Positions 37,181 to 49,552 of a DNA stretch of 64,000 bases are shown one piece after another. The stretch lies in assembly GCA_017163975.1 (NCBI GenBank), contig JAFFSR010000221.1:1364001-1428000 (forward strand), read 5' to 3'. The stretch is from Anastatus disparis. Its lineage: Eukaryota > Arthropoda > Insecta > Hymenoptera > Eupelmidae. Every line of letters begins with the position of its first letter. Position 1 is the stretch's first letter. The position numbers and the translations under genes are program-made. The notes beneath the pieces are model-generated. The model saw nothing but the letters and a program-made list of their open reading frames with translations, did no database searches and was not told the DNA's origin.

Positions 37181-38867
37181 ACTACTGCACAATGACGAAT
37201 TAAAAATACGATCATTCACCTATGCATAATTTATAGCTAAATTTACTTGGACACAATTCATAGTAAATTTTCCATAATTTCACCATTGTTTGATTTGTAA
37301 GTTTACTACCTACGCATAATACCATAATTTTGTTTGACTTGAAAATGGAAATTTTTAAAATACTCTTACAGGCGTTACTCTATTTGTTAACCATAGAGTT
37401 ATGCAAATTATTCCACAAACAGTAATGTAATACAATAGAAATCGTACAATTCCAGAATGATATTATATCAATACGATCAGCGTGAAATAATAAACAACTG
37501 TTTATTAATACTTATCACTAAACATGTAATCAATCCGATCGTTAATACTGAATATATGATATGCTTCTATTCAATAAATGCATATATTTAATAAACATAC
37601 ATGTGTTTATTATAACGTTGTAACGCATATGTTGCAGCAACATTAATCTACTTTATGTAACAAGATCATGTTAATGTTTCAACATATGCAAATATATTCA
37701 AGCCCTTAAAGGTAAATGTTTAAATGGAGTTTGTTCAAACTAACGTTCTGATATTTATCACGAAATCTAGGTGTTCAGTTTATGAATTATTGATTTGGCA
37801 TAGCGATGTGACATATTACATGGTAATGTAATTGTATTAATTATATTATGGAAAAAAGAGTAAGATTTTTGCTTTATAAGGAGAATGCAAGAGATTTTAG
37901 TTGAGAATTTTAAAGAACTTTCAGTATATTTGCACTTACCGAAAATTTTTAGTTTCAAAACTAAAAAGTAACTTTTACAAATTAATCATTTTGGAACTAA
38001 GAGTACAAATAAGGTCAAATACAAACTACAGAAAATAAGTTGAATAAACTTGTTTAGCTTAATTTAGTAAAGAACATAATAATTTATTAAATTTACATAA
38101 TAACTTTTGTATTAATTTAATTACTTGATAATTAACAGCAATAAACAAATGACATATAAAAGTGGCAAATTCTCCACTTGCGTGGGAAAAATTTTAAAAA
38201 ATAATAATAAATATTATGCTAAGATTTACTATTTTCAAAACAAAATAATTAACTTTAAGTGGTGCATTTAAGGCAGATATACCAGTTATGCAACAATTTA
38301 CGTACATTTAAACTTTACAATCTCCAAATTGAACTCCATCATACTTTGATCCTTCTTTATTGTGAAATTTATTATAGTATATTTTGTCTCTATTATATTG
38401 GATATGAAAAATAAAATACAATATAAATGAAAAAAATTTTATTCTTACCTTTCAAAAAGAGTCCTATCACAAATTATTTATGCATAAAATTTTTAATCAA
38501 TACAAAAGAATAAGACTCAAAAGTAAAAATTGAACATATTGAAAATTTTACATTGACAGATACTGAATTGACCTGTTTTCAAAAGTAAACTGAAAAAAGT
38601 CAAAATAATACTATATTTTTTTGATAAGATAGTAAGATAATTAAAATAAATTTTTAAATAGAATATTTATAATAATACATTCATACATATAGAAAATATA
38701 ACCAAATTGCTATACTGAAAATCACAGTTAAGTTCTTATTAAATTGATTTTTTGTCTATTTAATATAAATTAACGGTGCTAATTTTTGTCCCAGCAAATA
38801 CATTTTTTTTAAATATATAAAAATAAATTAAAAAGAATTCGTTCTTTTAATCATTAATTTTATTGAA
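37181..38867. other. AT-rich non-coding stretch
   Basis: No gene, RNA gene or ordered repeat is recognised. Confidence 0.5.
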
Positions 38868-39068
38868 TTTTTTTATTTTATTTAACATCGCTATAAGTAT
38901 GCGATTATTTCGATGCTAGTTAGCGACGGAGGTTTTTAGTGTGTTCGTGATCAAAGCACATATATAGTATACAGCGGTGCTTGTAACAATCGCTCGAGAG
39001 CGGGATTCGAACTCGGATCCTCGAGATTATGAATCCATTACTCTACCGAGTGAGCCACTGACGACCTC
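38868..39068 (-). mobile_element. tRNA-derived SINE, copy 4
   Basis: Full-length minus-strand copy: head GAGGTCGTCAGTGGCTCACTC, B box AGTTCGAATCC, tail ATGTTAAATAAAATAA. The interior arm is worn (the plus strand reads GGTTTTTAGTG instead of GGTCGTCAGTG). No clear flanking duplication. Confidence 0.87.
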
Positions 39069-42000
39069 GATCACATCGAATGAAATCAAAAACAAGCGTT
39101 TAAGTAAGTGAAAATTTTCTTCTCCCAGTCAAAAATTAGGCACATTGTACGTTTTTCCTTTGCGACGTACTGCAAGGTACTAAATATGTTTACTTAACAT
39201 GAACAATTGTATTAAACATATAAAGTAAACTACCGAACTTGTATAGGACCGTTCGCATATCTATAAATTGACTGCTAACATTTACTCCTGTTAATTTTAA
39301 CCCAGGTCTCCCCTATATATTTAATAAATTGGATGTGTTTAAGTTACAGAAAATCAAAAAATTTTATTGAAATATTTTGCTTAACTTTATCATTTTTTAC
39401 ATTTTTTTGAAATGTAAAACCTGATATTTTGATGATTTTTAAAAAGTTTTTAAATACTTTTTTTCACAATTGACAGAATTTGATTTTAAATTTTGAAAGA
39501 ATTTTTAAAATATGAATACATAAATACTCCCTTTGGATTATCATATAAATTTTCATCAATGAAAACATTTATAAAGAAATCTTTAAAAATCGAACGAAAT
39601 AAATAATATTTCGTAAAAAAAAACCGAGCTCTAATATCTAAAGAATATAACTTTTTTCATAATATGAAGTTAAGTGAAAAATTTTTTCATCCGAATCCTT
39701 GAAAATTCTCATTTTATAGTCCTTTACATTATAAACAAAAATAAAAGCATACCGAAGTTAAAAGCAGCGGATAGACGGCGATGAGTAGCAGATATAGCAG
39801 CGGATATATAACAGCAAAAGCTAAAGGATACAAGTAGCATCTCAGATTTAAGAAAAGAACGTAATGTAACACTTTGCAGAAAACTTACGTGAAACTTGTT
39901 AAAAAGAGCAGATCTAGCAAGAGCTAAAAAAAAGGGAAAAAAGAAGATAGAACGTGAAAGAGAGCGAGAGAGTAAGAGGAAGAAAATCACGATTGAAAAT
40001 GAAAACGCAGTAAGGAAGCCAGGCATTGCTGTATAAAAGGGAGAGGCAAGGGAGAGGAGGATAGAGGATAGGGCGTAGAGTGCAGTATTCATGGCGACAG
40101 CACCAGATGTTGCAGCAATGGCAATACGACTACTACGAACATCGACTACGACGACTACGAACGCGCACGCTTTTGCTATATACCTACCCTCGCTTGTATC
40201 CTTCGTACATATATATTCCACCAAGAGTTGAAGTAGATCTATTTATATGGCTATATTTTTCTATATACTATATACCATACAGCAATTCTATATTCGTTGT
40301 AAATCTGCTATGACTGTAGTCATCTTCCTTTTTTTTCTACTTTTATTTTTATTTTTTTCTCTATATCGTTACTTTTGATTTTTTAACGTATAGATATATT
40401 GATTAACCCTTTTTTTTTGTAGTCTATGAATTTTTAGTGCCACGGTGTTTCGTTTCATGTTAGGTATTTTTAGCGTAAATAAAAATTTATACGGTCTTTA
40501 AAGTTGAAGCTTTTTTTTTGGAATTTTAATAATAAAAATAGAAATTCTTTAAATGTTAACTATTCGAGTAATAAAATATAACTTAATTAAATTTTAAAAT
40601 AATACCTGAACAACATTAATAAACAAGGAAAAATTTTAAAAATTTGTTTCTCTGTATCTTTTTATTTAACTATGTATTAATTATGATTTTACATTTTTCA
40701 TATCCCATGTAAATGAAGAATTTAATTTTATGAGAAAACAAAGCTGATTAAATTTTACTTTTCAAAGTTAAAATTGAATTCATTTGAAAAAAAGCTCATA
40801 ATAATAAAAAAAAAGAAACGAGTCTCTTTTATTAATTGAAGAATTTAATTTTAAAACTATTAACAATAACTTTAGTAACAACATACATTTAAGGGACAAA
40901 AAGAAAATATCCAATGAGTTAAAAATGGATTAGGATCAACTGAAAATAAAGAAGAAACTTTAAATTCTCTTTGAAACAACATCAAGACGACTACAATTCT
41001 TGACCAAAGGAAAAGAAAGAAGAAGAAAAAAAAGAGAAAGAAAAAGGAAGAACTTTTTGTTCAGCTTACTTTTAGCTCAGTGAAAACTTTCTAAAACCAA
41101 TCTCACTGTCCTTGATGTCGCTACGTTTATGGAGAATCGGTGTTGATTATTTTACTTTTTTTTTATCCTTTAACTTTTTTTTTATTTCTTTTTATATTAC
41201 TCTTTTATAATAATTTTTCTTATGACTTTAATATTCTTCTTTATTTCTTTTTCAAAGCTCGCAAAGATGTATTAAAACAATTGATTATTCTTCTTTTTTT
41301 TTTCTTTTTCTACAGCCTTGGTTTCCATAATTGAAAATTAAAAAAAAAGAGAGATCTTTAACTCAAATGTTATGACATTAATTAAACACTTGTTCTTTTT
41401 ATGTTGAATTATAAATTTTTTTACGGCCTTAACAATCACAACGCGCACGGAAATACAGACATTTGACATGACAAAGAAAAAATTCTGCATAAGCTTTGAA
41501 AATTACAAATATATAACAACTAAAATGACAATCTATTATTATATTCGCTAAACTGATTGCATCGTAATAAGTATATATTAAAATAAAATTTATTATTTTG
41601 TGCAAATCTTTTAATTTAATTTTAAATAAAAAAGAAAAGAAAAATTTCATCCATAAAAATTATTTTATCTAATATAATAAAAAGGCAAATATTGATATTT
41701 ACAAATCAGTAATAATCTAAAAATAAAATGCTTCTGCTCGTAGTATGAGCCATAAATTTAGTTTATCAAATCTTTAATTAAATAATCACAACGAAATTTT
41801 GGCTTCCTGTTAGCATCAGCTTGAAATTTAAAAAGCAAGAGGCTATCGTATTTTAGAGCCAAAATTATCCATGAGAAATCAATAAGTTTAGTTGAAAATT
41901 TAATACATATACTGCGATATATTTGCAGGTTTTTATATTCATACTATTTGTTGCTAATTGTTGCCTTATTTCATATTTGAATAATGGTAATTCTTGACTA

Positions 42001-42358
42001 TTTTGGAACTAAAAGCTTTAATATAAGCATCCGCTGATTGCCAAATCGAAAAAACAAAAATTTACGTTTTAGGTGCTCCCAATGTCTGTGAATACTTTTC
42101 TGCACGTTTCCATTATTTGTTCATGTTTTTTAATAAAAATCCTCGAGCTTTGTATATTTGAAAATTATTTTTAATTAATTATTATTCTTAATAGTATTTT
42201 TGCTAAATTTTTGTCAATTCAAGTAAGATTATGCTCAAAAAACTTGTCTTTAATTGTATTCATAGCAATTATAATTAAATATTTTTCATAATATTTACTG
42301 ATTATTAATTATTTTTTATGAGATTCTTATTTTTAAATATTGAAACACGTGAAATTTA
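39069..42358. other. Non-coding stretch with purine-rich islands
   Basis: The island at 39760-40330 combines (GA)n runs with a patch rich in CTACGAC triplets. It yields the longest open frame of the window (166 codons, minus strand, 39724-40224), rich in Phe, Leu and Ser. No start context, splice site or domain supports it. A second GA island lies at 40990-41060. Confidence 0.45.
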
Positions 42359-42410
42359 GCTGTTAAGACGCGCGCATTTTGCAGCATCAAAATCGATACA
42401 TCTTAACAGT
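42359..42410. repeat. Short inverted repeat
   Basis: CTGTTAAGA and TCTTAACAG form a perfect 9-bp stem around a loop containing GCGCGCATTTTGC. Possibly a very small foldback. Confidence 0.5.
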
Positions 42411-42483
42411 TAATGAATCTCCATTACCGTAAGTCATTCTTCCCCTCAATGTGCTTATGCATTTATTATTCTATTTATAATTA

Positions 42484-42580
42484 AGGTAAATGTCCTAGTA
42501 CATAACCACCTAAGGAATGGTACCACTTCAAAGATAGCCACGGGTAAAATCTAGATGGTCAATGATCGGGACATTTACCT
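42484..42580. mobile_element. 97-bp TA-flanked MITE
   Basis: Perfect 12-bp terminal inverted repeats (AGGTAAATGTCC at 42484-42495, GGACATTTACCT at 42569-42580) flanked on both sides by TA. That is the target-site pattern of Tc1/mariner-type elements. It is too small to encode anything. Confidence 0.7.
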
Positions 42581-44084
42581 TACTAATATATACTTCCTTA
42601 TTCTCAGCTAAGGTAAGAGTATTATCGAAATTAACGTTACTTTAAGTTTCCAATTAAAATTTAATGATAATGCATAAATGAAAACAATTAGCGTAGAAAA
42701 ACATTTTCATTAATTTAGTCCAACGTTTAACAACATTGTATACAAATTGAGAAAAATATGATGAAATCAGACTAAAAAAGCATGCGAAATTTTGAAAAAT
42801 TTCGATAACGTTAAAGAAAATAAATAAGCATCAAAAGTTCGATGATCCGTTAACAAAATATCTATTATTATAGAGAATTTAATTCCCTATAATGAATAAA
42901 AATATTTCTTTGATAAACAAAATTGATGTTTTTAGCGTAATCCCTTAATCCTCAATCAAATATGTTTAGTACAGCAAAATATTTTTGCTGTTCTCAAAAG
43001 AAAAATTACTCGTAGTATTTACAAATTTATCTGGCAAATAAAATTATTTCATTGAAACAACTAATTAGTTTGATTCATAATGACAATATTTTCTTGAAAT
43101 ACACAATAAGAAATTACTTATGTAGAAATTTAATATAACCTGCTGTATTATATACGAAATTAAATTTCGGTTATGTAATTAAAAGCGTCCATAATTACAA
43201 TTTGCTATTGTTACAACACGCGAAGAATTTTCACAAAAACTTTCCAATTATTTTTTGCTTTACATTATAAATTTGATTTGATCAACGTGCAAAAAAGCAG
43301 TTTACATTTTCAGACGAGAAAAATTGAAAAAAAATATAAATTTGCTAAAAAAAAACTTTTTTTTCTCATACATCATAAAAAGTTTATATTCTGCTCCAAA
43401 TTTGTTTTTATTTCCTCCCAGATATGTCTAAAACACCAATAAAAGAACTCGCGAATGTTTATTAAAAAAAATGAAATATAAATAAAGGATTTTTTGAACT
43501 TTTGAAAACGTTATACCTCATATTATTATTTTAATCAAAAGCCATAATATAATATTAACAAAATTTCAGTTCCAAATTAATTAGCTTCTGTCGTATCGAA
43601 TATTCAAATGTGAAATTAATAATTATTTTAGATTATATTTTGAAATTAATTATCAAAGTCAAATATAATATTTTATTAACAAACCTTATATAGTCTTATA
43701 CCTTAATAAATATTGAACATATATACATATATATACATACATATAATATTTGTTAAGCTTTGTGTACATATATATATAAGCTTGAATTTAATACTTGAAT
43801 TTAATTATACATTTGTAGAAGGACGTGTGGTAAATACGTATAAGTAAGTGTGTATCTATGACTGGAAGACAATATAACGTAGATACTCAGTCGTGCATTC
43901 ATACAACTAAATCGAGATCTCTTTGTTAACTGTTACAACGCTGCTTTGTAATTAATTCCATTATAGCCGGAATTGATGTCAATTAAATATTTTTAATTGC
44001 TATTAATTTTTATTATTATTAGATTGTAAAAAACGAATGTGGATTGTAGCTTTTATATGTTTTTATTATTATTTTATTAGAATT
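42581..44084. other. AT-rich non-coding stretch
   Basis: Includes an ATATATAC/ATAC microsatellite-like patch near 43718-43780. No gene is recognised. Confidence 0.5.
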
Positions 44085-44259
44085 TCTTGGTAGGAAATTG
44101 CATAACTATGATCTGAACAGAATTTCTGGTTAACGAAAGTTGGATTAGCAATTTTCTAAAAATTTTGTTCAAAGAATTTCTGAAATTCTTAGATAAGTAT
44201 CATTTTAATATAAGTCAACCAAAAATTCTGTCCAGGATATGGTTAATTTTCTAGCAAGG
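44085..44259. mobile_element. Small DNA element, CTGGTAG family, about 175 bp
   Basis: The left end CTTGGTAGGAAATTGCATAACTA and the complement of the right end (CCTTGCTAGAAAATTAACC) are imperfect inverted repeats, followed by CTG..CAGAATTTCTGG-type sub-ends. TTAGAAT flanks both sides (44077-44083 and 44260-44266), a probable 7-8 bp target duplication as made by hAT-type transposases. Confidence 0.55.
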
Positions 44260-47024
44260 TTAGAATATGGCTTATATGTTAAAATTCAAACACATAAAAA
44301 ATTAGAAATTTTTCTCATTAAATTTAGTAAAGAAATTAGTAATGCTGCTATTTTAAATTACATTTTTCCATATATTAACAAAATTAGATGAAATTTAATT
44401 AATTTAATAACCAGATTTTAGTAAAAATTATGGGTATCATATTAAAACATTAAATTTTCTTAAAATCCTCTGTCCAAAATATACTCCAACGAAAAATATG
44501 CTAATTTACAAAATTACATCGTTCAAGGGTTCATCGCATACCTTTATAAAACCATGAGCCAACTTTATTATTATTTTATTTTTATATCCGACCGAACTTG
44601 TGTACAAAATTAAAAGTAACTCAAGGTAAAATTTCGTTCTCGTTCTTAGTGCAAAAGAGCCGCAACGCCGTACGCATTGTTAAGATTCCACGCGTGAATC
44701 GGAGGACAAGCGACGCTATACTGGATATAACACAAAAGACAACGAAGAGCAAAAAGTAAAAGCAAAAGAAAAAATAAAGAAAAAAAAAAGAAGTTTAAGT
44801 CCAATAAAGAGAGTATGAGAGAAAGAGGATGGAAGGATATAGTTTAGAAAAACGCAACCAAGTCGATGCGAACTCACTACGACCACGGAACTTTTTTCTA
44901 TTCTTTTTTTTATTCTTACCTTCTTCTTCTTTCCTTTTTTTTCGCTTCAAGCTTTAGCTGAGATAATGAAAAAGAGAGAGAGAGAAAGAAAGAGAAGGAG
45001 CAAGAAAAAAAAGCGGATAGTGTAGTTTATTGAATGAAGAAAAAAGAGAGCTTCTAAGTTCTTGAAGCTCGTGTCTCTCTTTTGTTAAGGGAGATTTCCA
45101 CTTCTTTTTTTTTCTCTCTCTCTCGTCTTTCCTTTTTTCTTGTTCATTTTAAGTCTGGTATGGTCGTTTGCTTTTTAAGTCGGAAAGAAAGTTATCCTTG
45201 CTCAATTAATTTATGGTCACATTGACATCAGTTCTTCTTTTTTTTTTCTTACCTTTTTTCTTTTTCAGTTTTTTGATGATGCTTTATTGGTTCAATTAGT
45301 CTATTTAAATTTTCTTCGTTTAGCAATAATATTTTTAATATTTTTATATTTTATATTGTTTTTTCTTCAAATAATTTTTTATTTATACAATTTTACTTTA
45401 ATATTTATTGTTTAAATAAATTCTTTTTATTATTTATATATTAAATAAAATTTACTAAATTAATGACCGTAACTTTGTCCTTTTTACGTATAAAAAATAC
45501 GTAATACGAACAATATATATTTCATGTACGAAAGAATCATTTTTGTATTCATGTATCACATGTGCAATTAAATTAATTAAAAAAAAAAAAGCTAAAGAAT
45601 CTGAAAAGCCTTCATTTTTCATACTTAACCTCATTAATAAAAGCTTTTCAAAAATGTGCACACACATACACTCAATAATTGCATAACGAAAACCAATCGA
45701 TAACCGTATATCCATATTGGCCTGAACTTTTACATAACAATATTAAGCAATTTGTCGCTTTATGTATATATAAAAAAAAAGAGGTAAATAATTAAATTGG
45801 CCTTTCCGCTCTATTATCTATCTTCGTATATATATATATATATATACATATCCACTTAACTCTATTTAAACATAAAAGATATCTCTTCTATTCCCTTTAA
45901 AAGCCATCTCGTTAAGGTTAACGAAGGCATAATTTAAAGGTCACCCATCTCTCTTTTCTTTCTGCTCCTAGTTTTTTTTTTTTTTTTTTTTTTTACTGCT
46001 TTCCTTTTTTTGCGCACGAAAATCAGACCAAAAGAGAATACAAGAGAGAAAAAGTTTCTCTGTGTGTGTGTGTGTGTGTGCTGAAGGGAGAGGAGAGAAA
46101 AAGCTTTTGCGGCTGAAAATCACCGAACCGCAAAAACATACTAGCGCTAAGGCTGGCGTCTTCATTAATGCGTAGCGACAACGAAAATTTCTGTTATTTC
46201 TCGCACTTGGTTATGCTCGAGATGTAACGCTGGAACAACTGTTAATAATAAATATAAACTCCTTAGAGGGAAGAAATTCCTTTATATTTATTGTATTGTT
46301 ACGGGGTTTATTGTTGGAATTGTTATGCAACCTTTTTTTTTAATGAGTTTACAATAAATAATTAGATTTCAAAATGTTTTATTTTCTTTTAAATAGAATT
46401 TTTAGATTTGAATTTGCAGAAAATAATTTATAAACTTATCAATTTGCTTGAAATCCTCAATGAGTTTTCAAAATTATAATTTATTATCAAATCAAGATTT
46501 TTTTCAAATCCATTGTGTACATTTATGAAACTCTTTACCCGCAAATATTTAAAAAATCTCCTTTCTATATGTGGTTTTAAGCTGAAGACATACACGCATC
46601 TTTAAAGTCTTAAATAAATTTTATGTAATCTTATGATTGGCTAATTTATTGATTTTCAAATTCTTTTCCTTAATAAACGTATTTATTCGGTATTCGCAGT
46701 ATTTTGCTTCTATCTACGTTTGACAATATTAAATGCGAATGTTTGAAATACTCGATTTTATAATACGGAATATGAATTCCAAGCGATAAAAGGATTATTT
46801 AAGGTTTTAAATTGTTCAGTAATCTTGATAATGATTATGTTTATACAGTATATAATTCGAGATAATGCCATTTGTTAACGCATAATAAACTCGTCTATGC
46901 GACTCTCGCTGCTATTGTTTTGAATTCGCGAGCAGGAATTGTCTGAATCTCTGATAATATTAGCTTTATGTGATGAATATATTTGGATGCGATATTAAAA
47001 TTATAATGATCGCTTGATTAGCGG
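44260..47024. other. Non-coding stretch with GA/CT islands and microsatellites
   Basis: Purine or pyrimidine blocks lie at 44750-45240 and 45950-46100. Microsatellites include (TA)10 at 45827-45846 and (TG)10 at 46061-46080. No gene is recognised. Confidence 0.5.
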
Positions 47025-47387
47025 ATGATTTTTAATTCGTGTGATTTGTTTTCTCCATCGTACTTAATCATAGGAATTTTTAGTCAGAACAATCATGGTA
47101 AATTAAATGAGACTAATTTTTTTGCTAAGCAGAATGTTAATCGATTAATCAAAGTGTGTTCAGTTGAAAAAATTCTGGAGAGAAGGAATAAGAAGTTCAA
47201 TGAAGAAAGAAATAGGTTTTTTAACAGGCTGGAAAATTTTATATATGTAAATGCACTTTTAAGAGGGAGAATAATTCATATCGGCATAAAGCAAAAGTTT
47301 CGGTTTCAAAAATCAAAATATATTGGTGTGGGAACTTTTGTTTTGAAAGGATATAAGAAAGGGAAGGATATTAATACTTTTGCATAA
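47025..47387 (+). CDS. Uncertain 120-residue basic ORF
   Basis: An uninterrupted frame from ATG to TAA, closed by an in-frame TAG just upstream of the ATG. Unlike the other long frames here it is not simple sequence. The product is Lys/Arg-rich, with a charged central segment (about residues 50-68) and a hydrophobic-to-basic C-terminal third containing IGVGTFVLKGYKKGK. There is no signal peptide or recognised domain. It could be a lineage-specific gene, a fragment of a mobile element, or chance. Confidence 0.22.
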   Translation: MIFNSCDLFSPSYLIIGIFSQNNHGKLNETNFFAKQNVNRLIKVCSVEKILERRNKKFNEERNRFFNRLENFIYVNALLRGRIIHIGIKQKFRFQKSKYIGVGTFVLKGYKKGKDINTFA

Positions 47388-47820
47388 CTAAGGTATAATT
47401 ATTGAAAGAAAAATATTGTGGACTAATTTGTGGATTGTGGTAAATTATATATTAAAATAAAATAAGGTCAACTTAAAAAAAAAAAAATTCAAGAATTTAA
47501 GATCGACCCAAAATTGTGAAAAAACAAGAGACATTATTTTACATTAAATTTCAGGATAATGTAACAAAGAAGATAGTTTTAAAATTATTGAATTGTTGGC
47601 TTTGATAAAACATGAGTAAGTTGCGACACGAAACGTAGATATATAGAAAACAGATATATTTTACGAAGCGTGTGTAATATAAGTTGTAAAACGTAACATA
47701 ACGACATGAGGATGTGAGTTCATTAAATTTTTTGTAAGAAGAGGAGAAATGTTTTTACTTGTTATATAATTTCTATTTGCTTAGTGTGAAGAAATAAGCT
47801 TCATTTAACATATTTGCATT
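47388..47820. other. Non-coding spacer
   Basis: AT-rich. No feature is recognised. Confidence 0.5.
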
Positions 47821-47969
47821 CCTGGTAAAAATTGAAACGTATTACCATTTTATGACCAGTAGAAATGGAAACGCTTTTTTTAACATTTTATGGCCATTTC
47901 TTGGCATTATTATTACTAATAACCTTAAATTTTTATATACATCATTTTTATGTTCACATTACTACCAGG
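47821..47969. mobile_element. Small DNA element, CCTGGTA ends, about 149 bp
   Basis: The left end CCTGGTAAAAATTGAAAC and the complement of the right end (CCTGGTAGTAATGTGAAC) are imperfect inverted repeats resembling those of the 16594-17113 element. The interior is AT-rich, with no coding potential and no clear target duplication. Confidence 0.45.
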
Positions 47970-48858
47970 GATGTATTATATTTTTATATTTGCATAAGTA
48001 ACACAATAATTAGTTGAATTCATTAACTAAAAAATTAGCTAATGACGTTAATCAAGAAATCATTTATACGCGTACGAAGGAATCCATGTCAATGAGATTA
48101 CTTCTATAACAGGATTATATCAATCGGTATACACTAAAACAAAAGCAGTGGTACTTAACGGAGTAAAGCTAATGTTATCAGACACTCAGACAATTTCTAC
48201 TTGCACATCAAGAACAATGGTAGATAGACATATAACTAAATTTATTATGCGCTTGCAAATAGTATCATGTAAAATTTTATATGATACAAACGTGATTATT
48301 ACAAAGATTATTTTATATCTTAAAACCTTGAATGATTCTTTTATTATCTAGAATTTACTCATCGTGGATTAGGTTAAGTTTCTTAATCGCGATTTTACGT
48401 TATATCTTTGCTTGATAACTAAAAGATCGCACGTTGGTCAAATTTCTAGATCAGCCTGACCCAGATATTTCAGAGTTTCCGGTAAAAATTACCAAAATCT
48501 GAGACAGCAAACACATAAATATATACTGTTTGGATTACTGAAAAAGATGAAATAGTATTTTTTAAATTCATGCAAACTCTTTAATACAATTGTGATTGCT
48601 TGGTTATCACACAAAATAAATAATATGATTCTCATACCAATTCGACGCTTATGCTTGCTGATGTATTTTAGAGCTAAATATTTACGAAAGCTCCTTATCT
48701 ACTCTAAGAATTCTGGCTTACAAAAAAGAGTATTGGCAAATGTCTAGTAAAATATTAAAGCACGTTAAATACTATGAAAGAAGACAAGAAGAAACTCAAT
48801 GACAAAGAGCATCACTTTTAGCAAGAATTCAATTAATTTTTAAAATATCAGTTGAATT
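47970..48858. other. Non-coding spacer
   Basis: No gene is recognised. The 67-codon frame at 48148-48351 has no recognisable motif. Confidence 0.45.
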
Positions 48859-48869
48859 AATGCTTAAGC

Positions 48870-49054
48870 GAGGTCAGTAGAGCGATGGATTCGTAATCTC
48901 GAGGGCCCGAGTTCGAATCCCGGCCTCGGTGGCCGATTTATACAAACACCACTGTATACATTACATGTGTTTTTTTTCATAAATACACTGAAACGACCTC
49001 CGTCGCTAATTAGTATCCTAATGATAGAATAAATACAGCGACGTTAAATAAAAA
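48870..49054 (+). mobile_element. tRNA-derived SINE, copy 5, with target-site duplication
   Basis: Plus-strand copy flanked by a perfect 10-bp direct repeat AATGCTTAAG (48859-48868 and 49055-49064). The head lacks about 16 bases including the A box (GAGGTC is joined almost directly to GTAGAGCG). The B box AGTTCGAATCC and the tail ACGTTAAATAAAAA are intact. Confidence 0.9.
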
Positions 49055-49301
49055 AATGCTTAAGTACTTTAGTATTGGTCTTCGATTTGAAATAATTTTT
49101 TTATTGTACTTGTTTGTAAATAAATAAATAAAATAGTACATTATGCAATGGGTGTGTAAAGGCTTTATTTACGAAACGAGAAGTTTACAGCCCGAGCCGA
49201 AGGCGAGGGTTGTAACGAGTTTCGTAAAAAAGCTTTTACACACCCATTCCATAATATATTTTTTGACACTCTGTGCGCGAAATTCAATTTCGCGTGCCTT
49301 T

Positions 49302-49460
49302 GTAGCGTACGCAAAATACTGTATTCGGACACACTGTAAGTTGAGCGTGCGCAAAATGATTGAGCGTGCGCAAAATAGATTCAGCGTGCGCAAAATAAAC
49401 TCAGCGTGCGCAAAATAGATTCGGCGTGCGCAAAATGAATTCAACGGGCGTAACATAAAC
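49302..49460 (+). repeat. Tandem array, 19-20 bp unit, about seven copies
   Basis: Units read TTGAGCGTGCGCAAAATAGA with small changes, starting at about 49341, 49360, 49380, 49400, 49420 and 49440, plus a degenerate first unit near 49310. The outer units are the most diverged. It gives a repetitive frame on both strands that should not be read as protein. Confidence 0.85.
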
Positions 49461-49552
49461 AGTATGTGAACTGATATGGGGTAAAATTAAAATAACATAA
49501 TTTTTTTTCTATAGGTCAATGGATTGATAGGCGAAGTTGAAAATAATTTTCA

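Noticed and set aside
39724..40224. 166-codon open frame, the longest in the window
   Set aside because: It is the reverse reading of a purine-rich island, so its Phe/Leu/Ser content follows from composition. It has no domain, and an overlapping plus-strand frame exists as well.
49143..49456. Repetitive 91- and 95-codon frames with SVRK/FCAR-like repeats
   Set aside because: They translate the left hairpin and the 20-bp tandem array on both strands. The periodicity is in the DNA.
49302..49460. CRISPR-like array
   Set aside because: Units are contiguous 19-20 bp repeats without spacers, and the DNA is eukaryotic.
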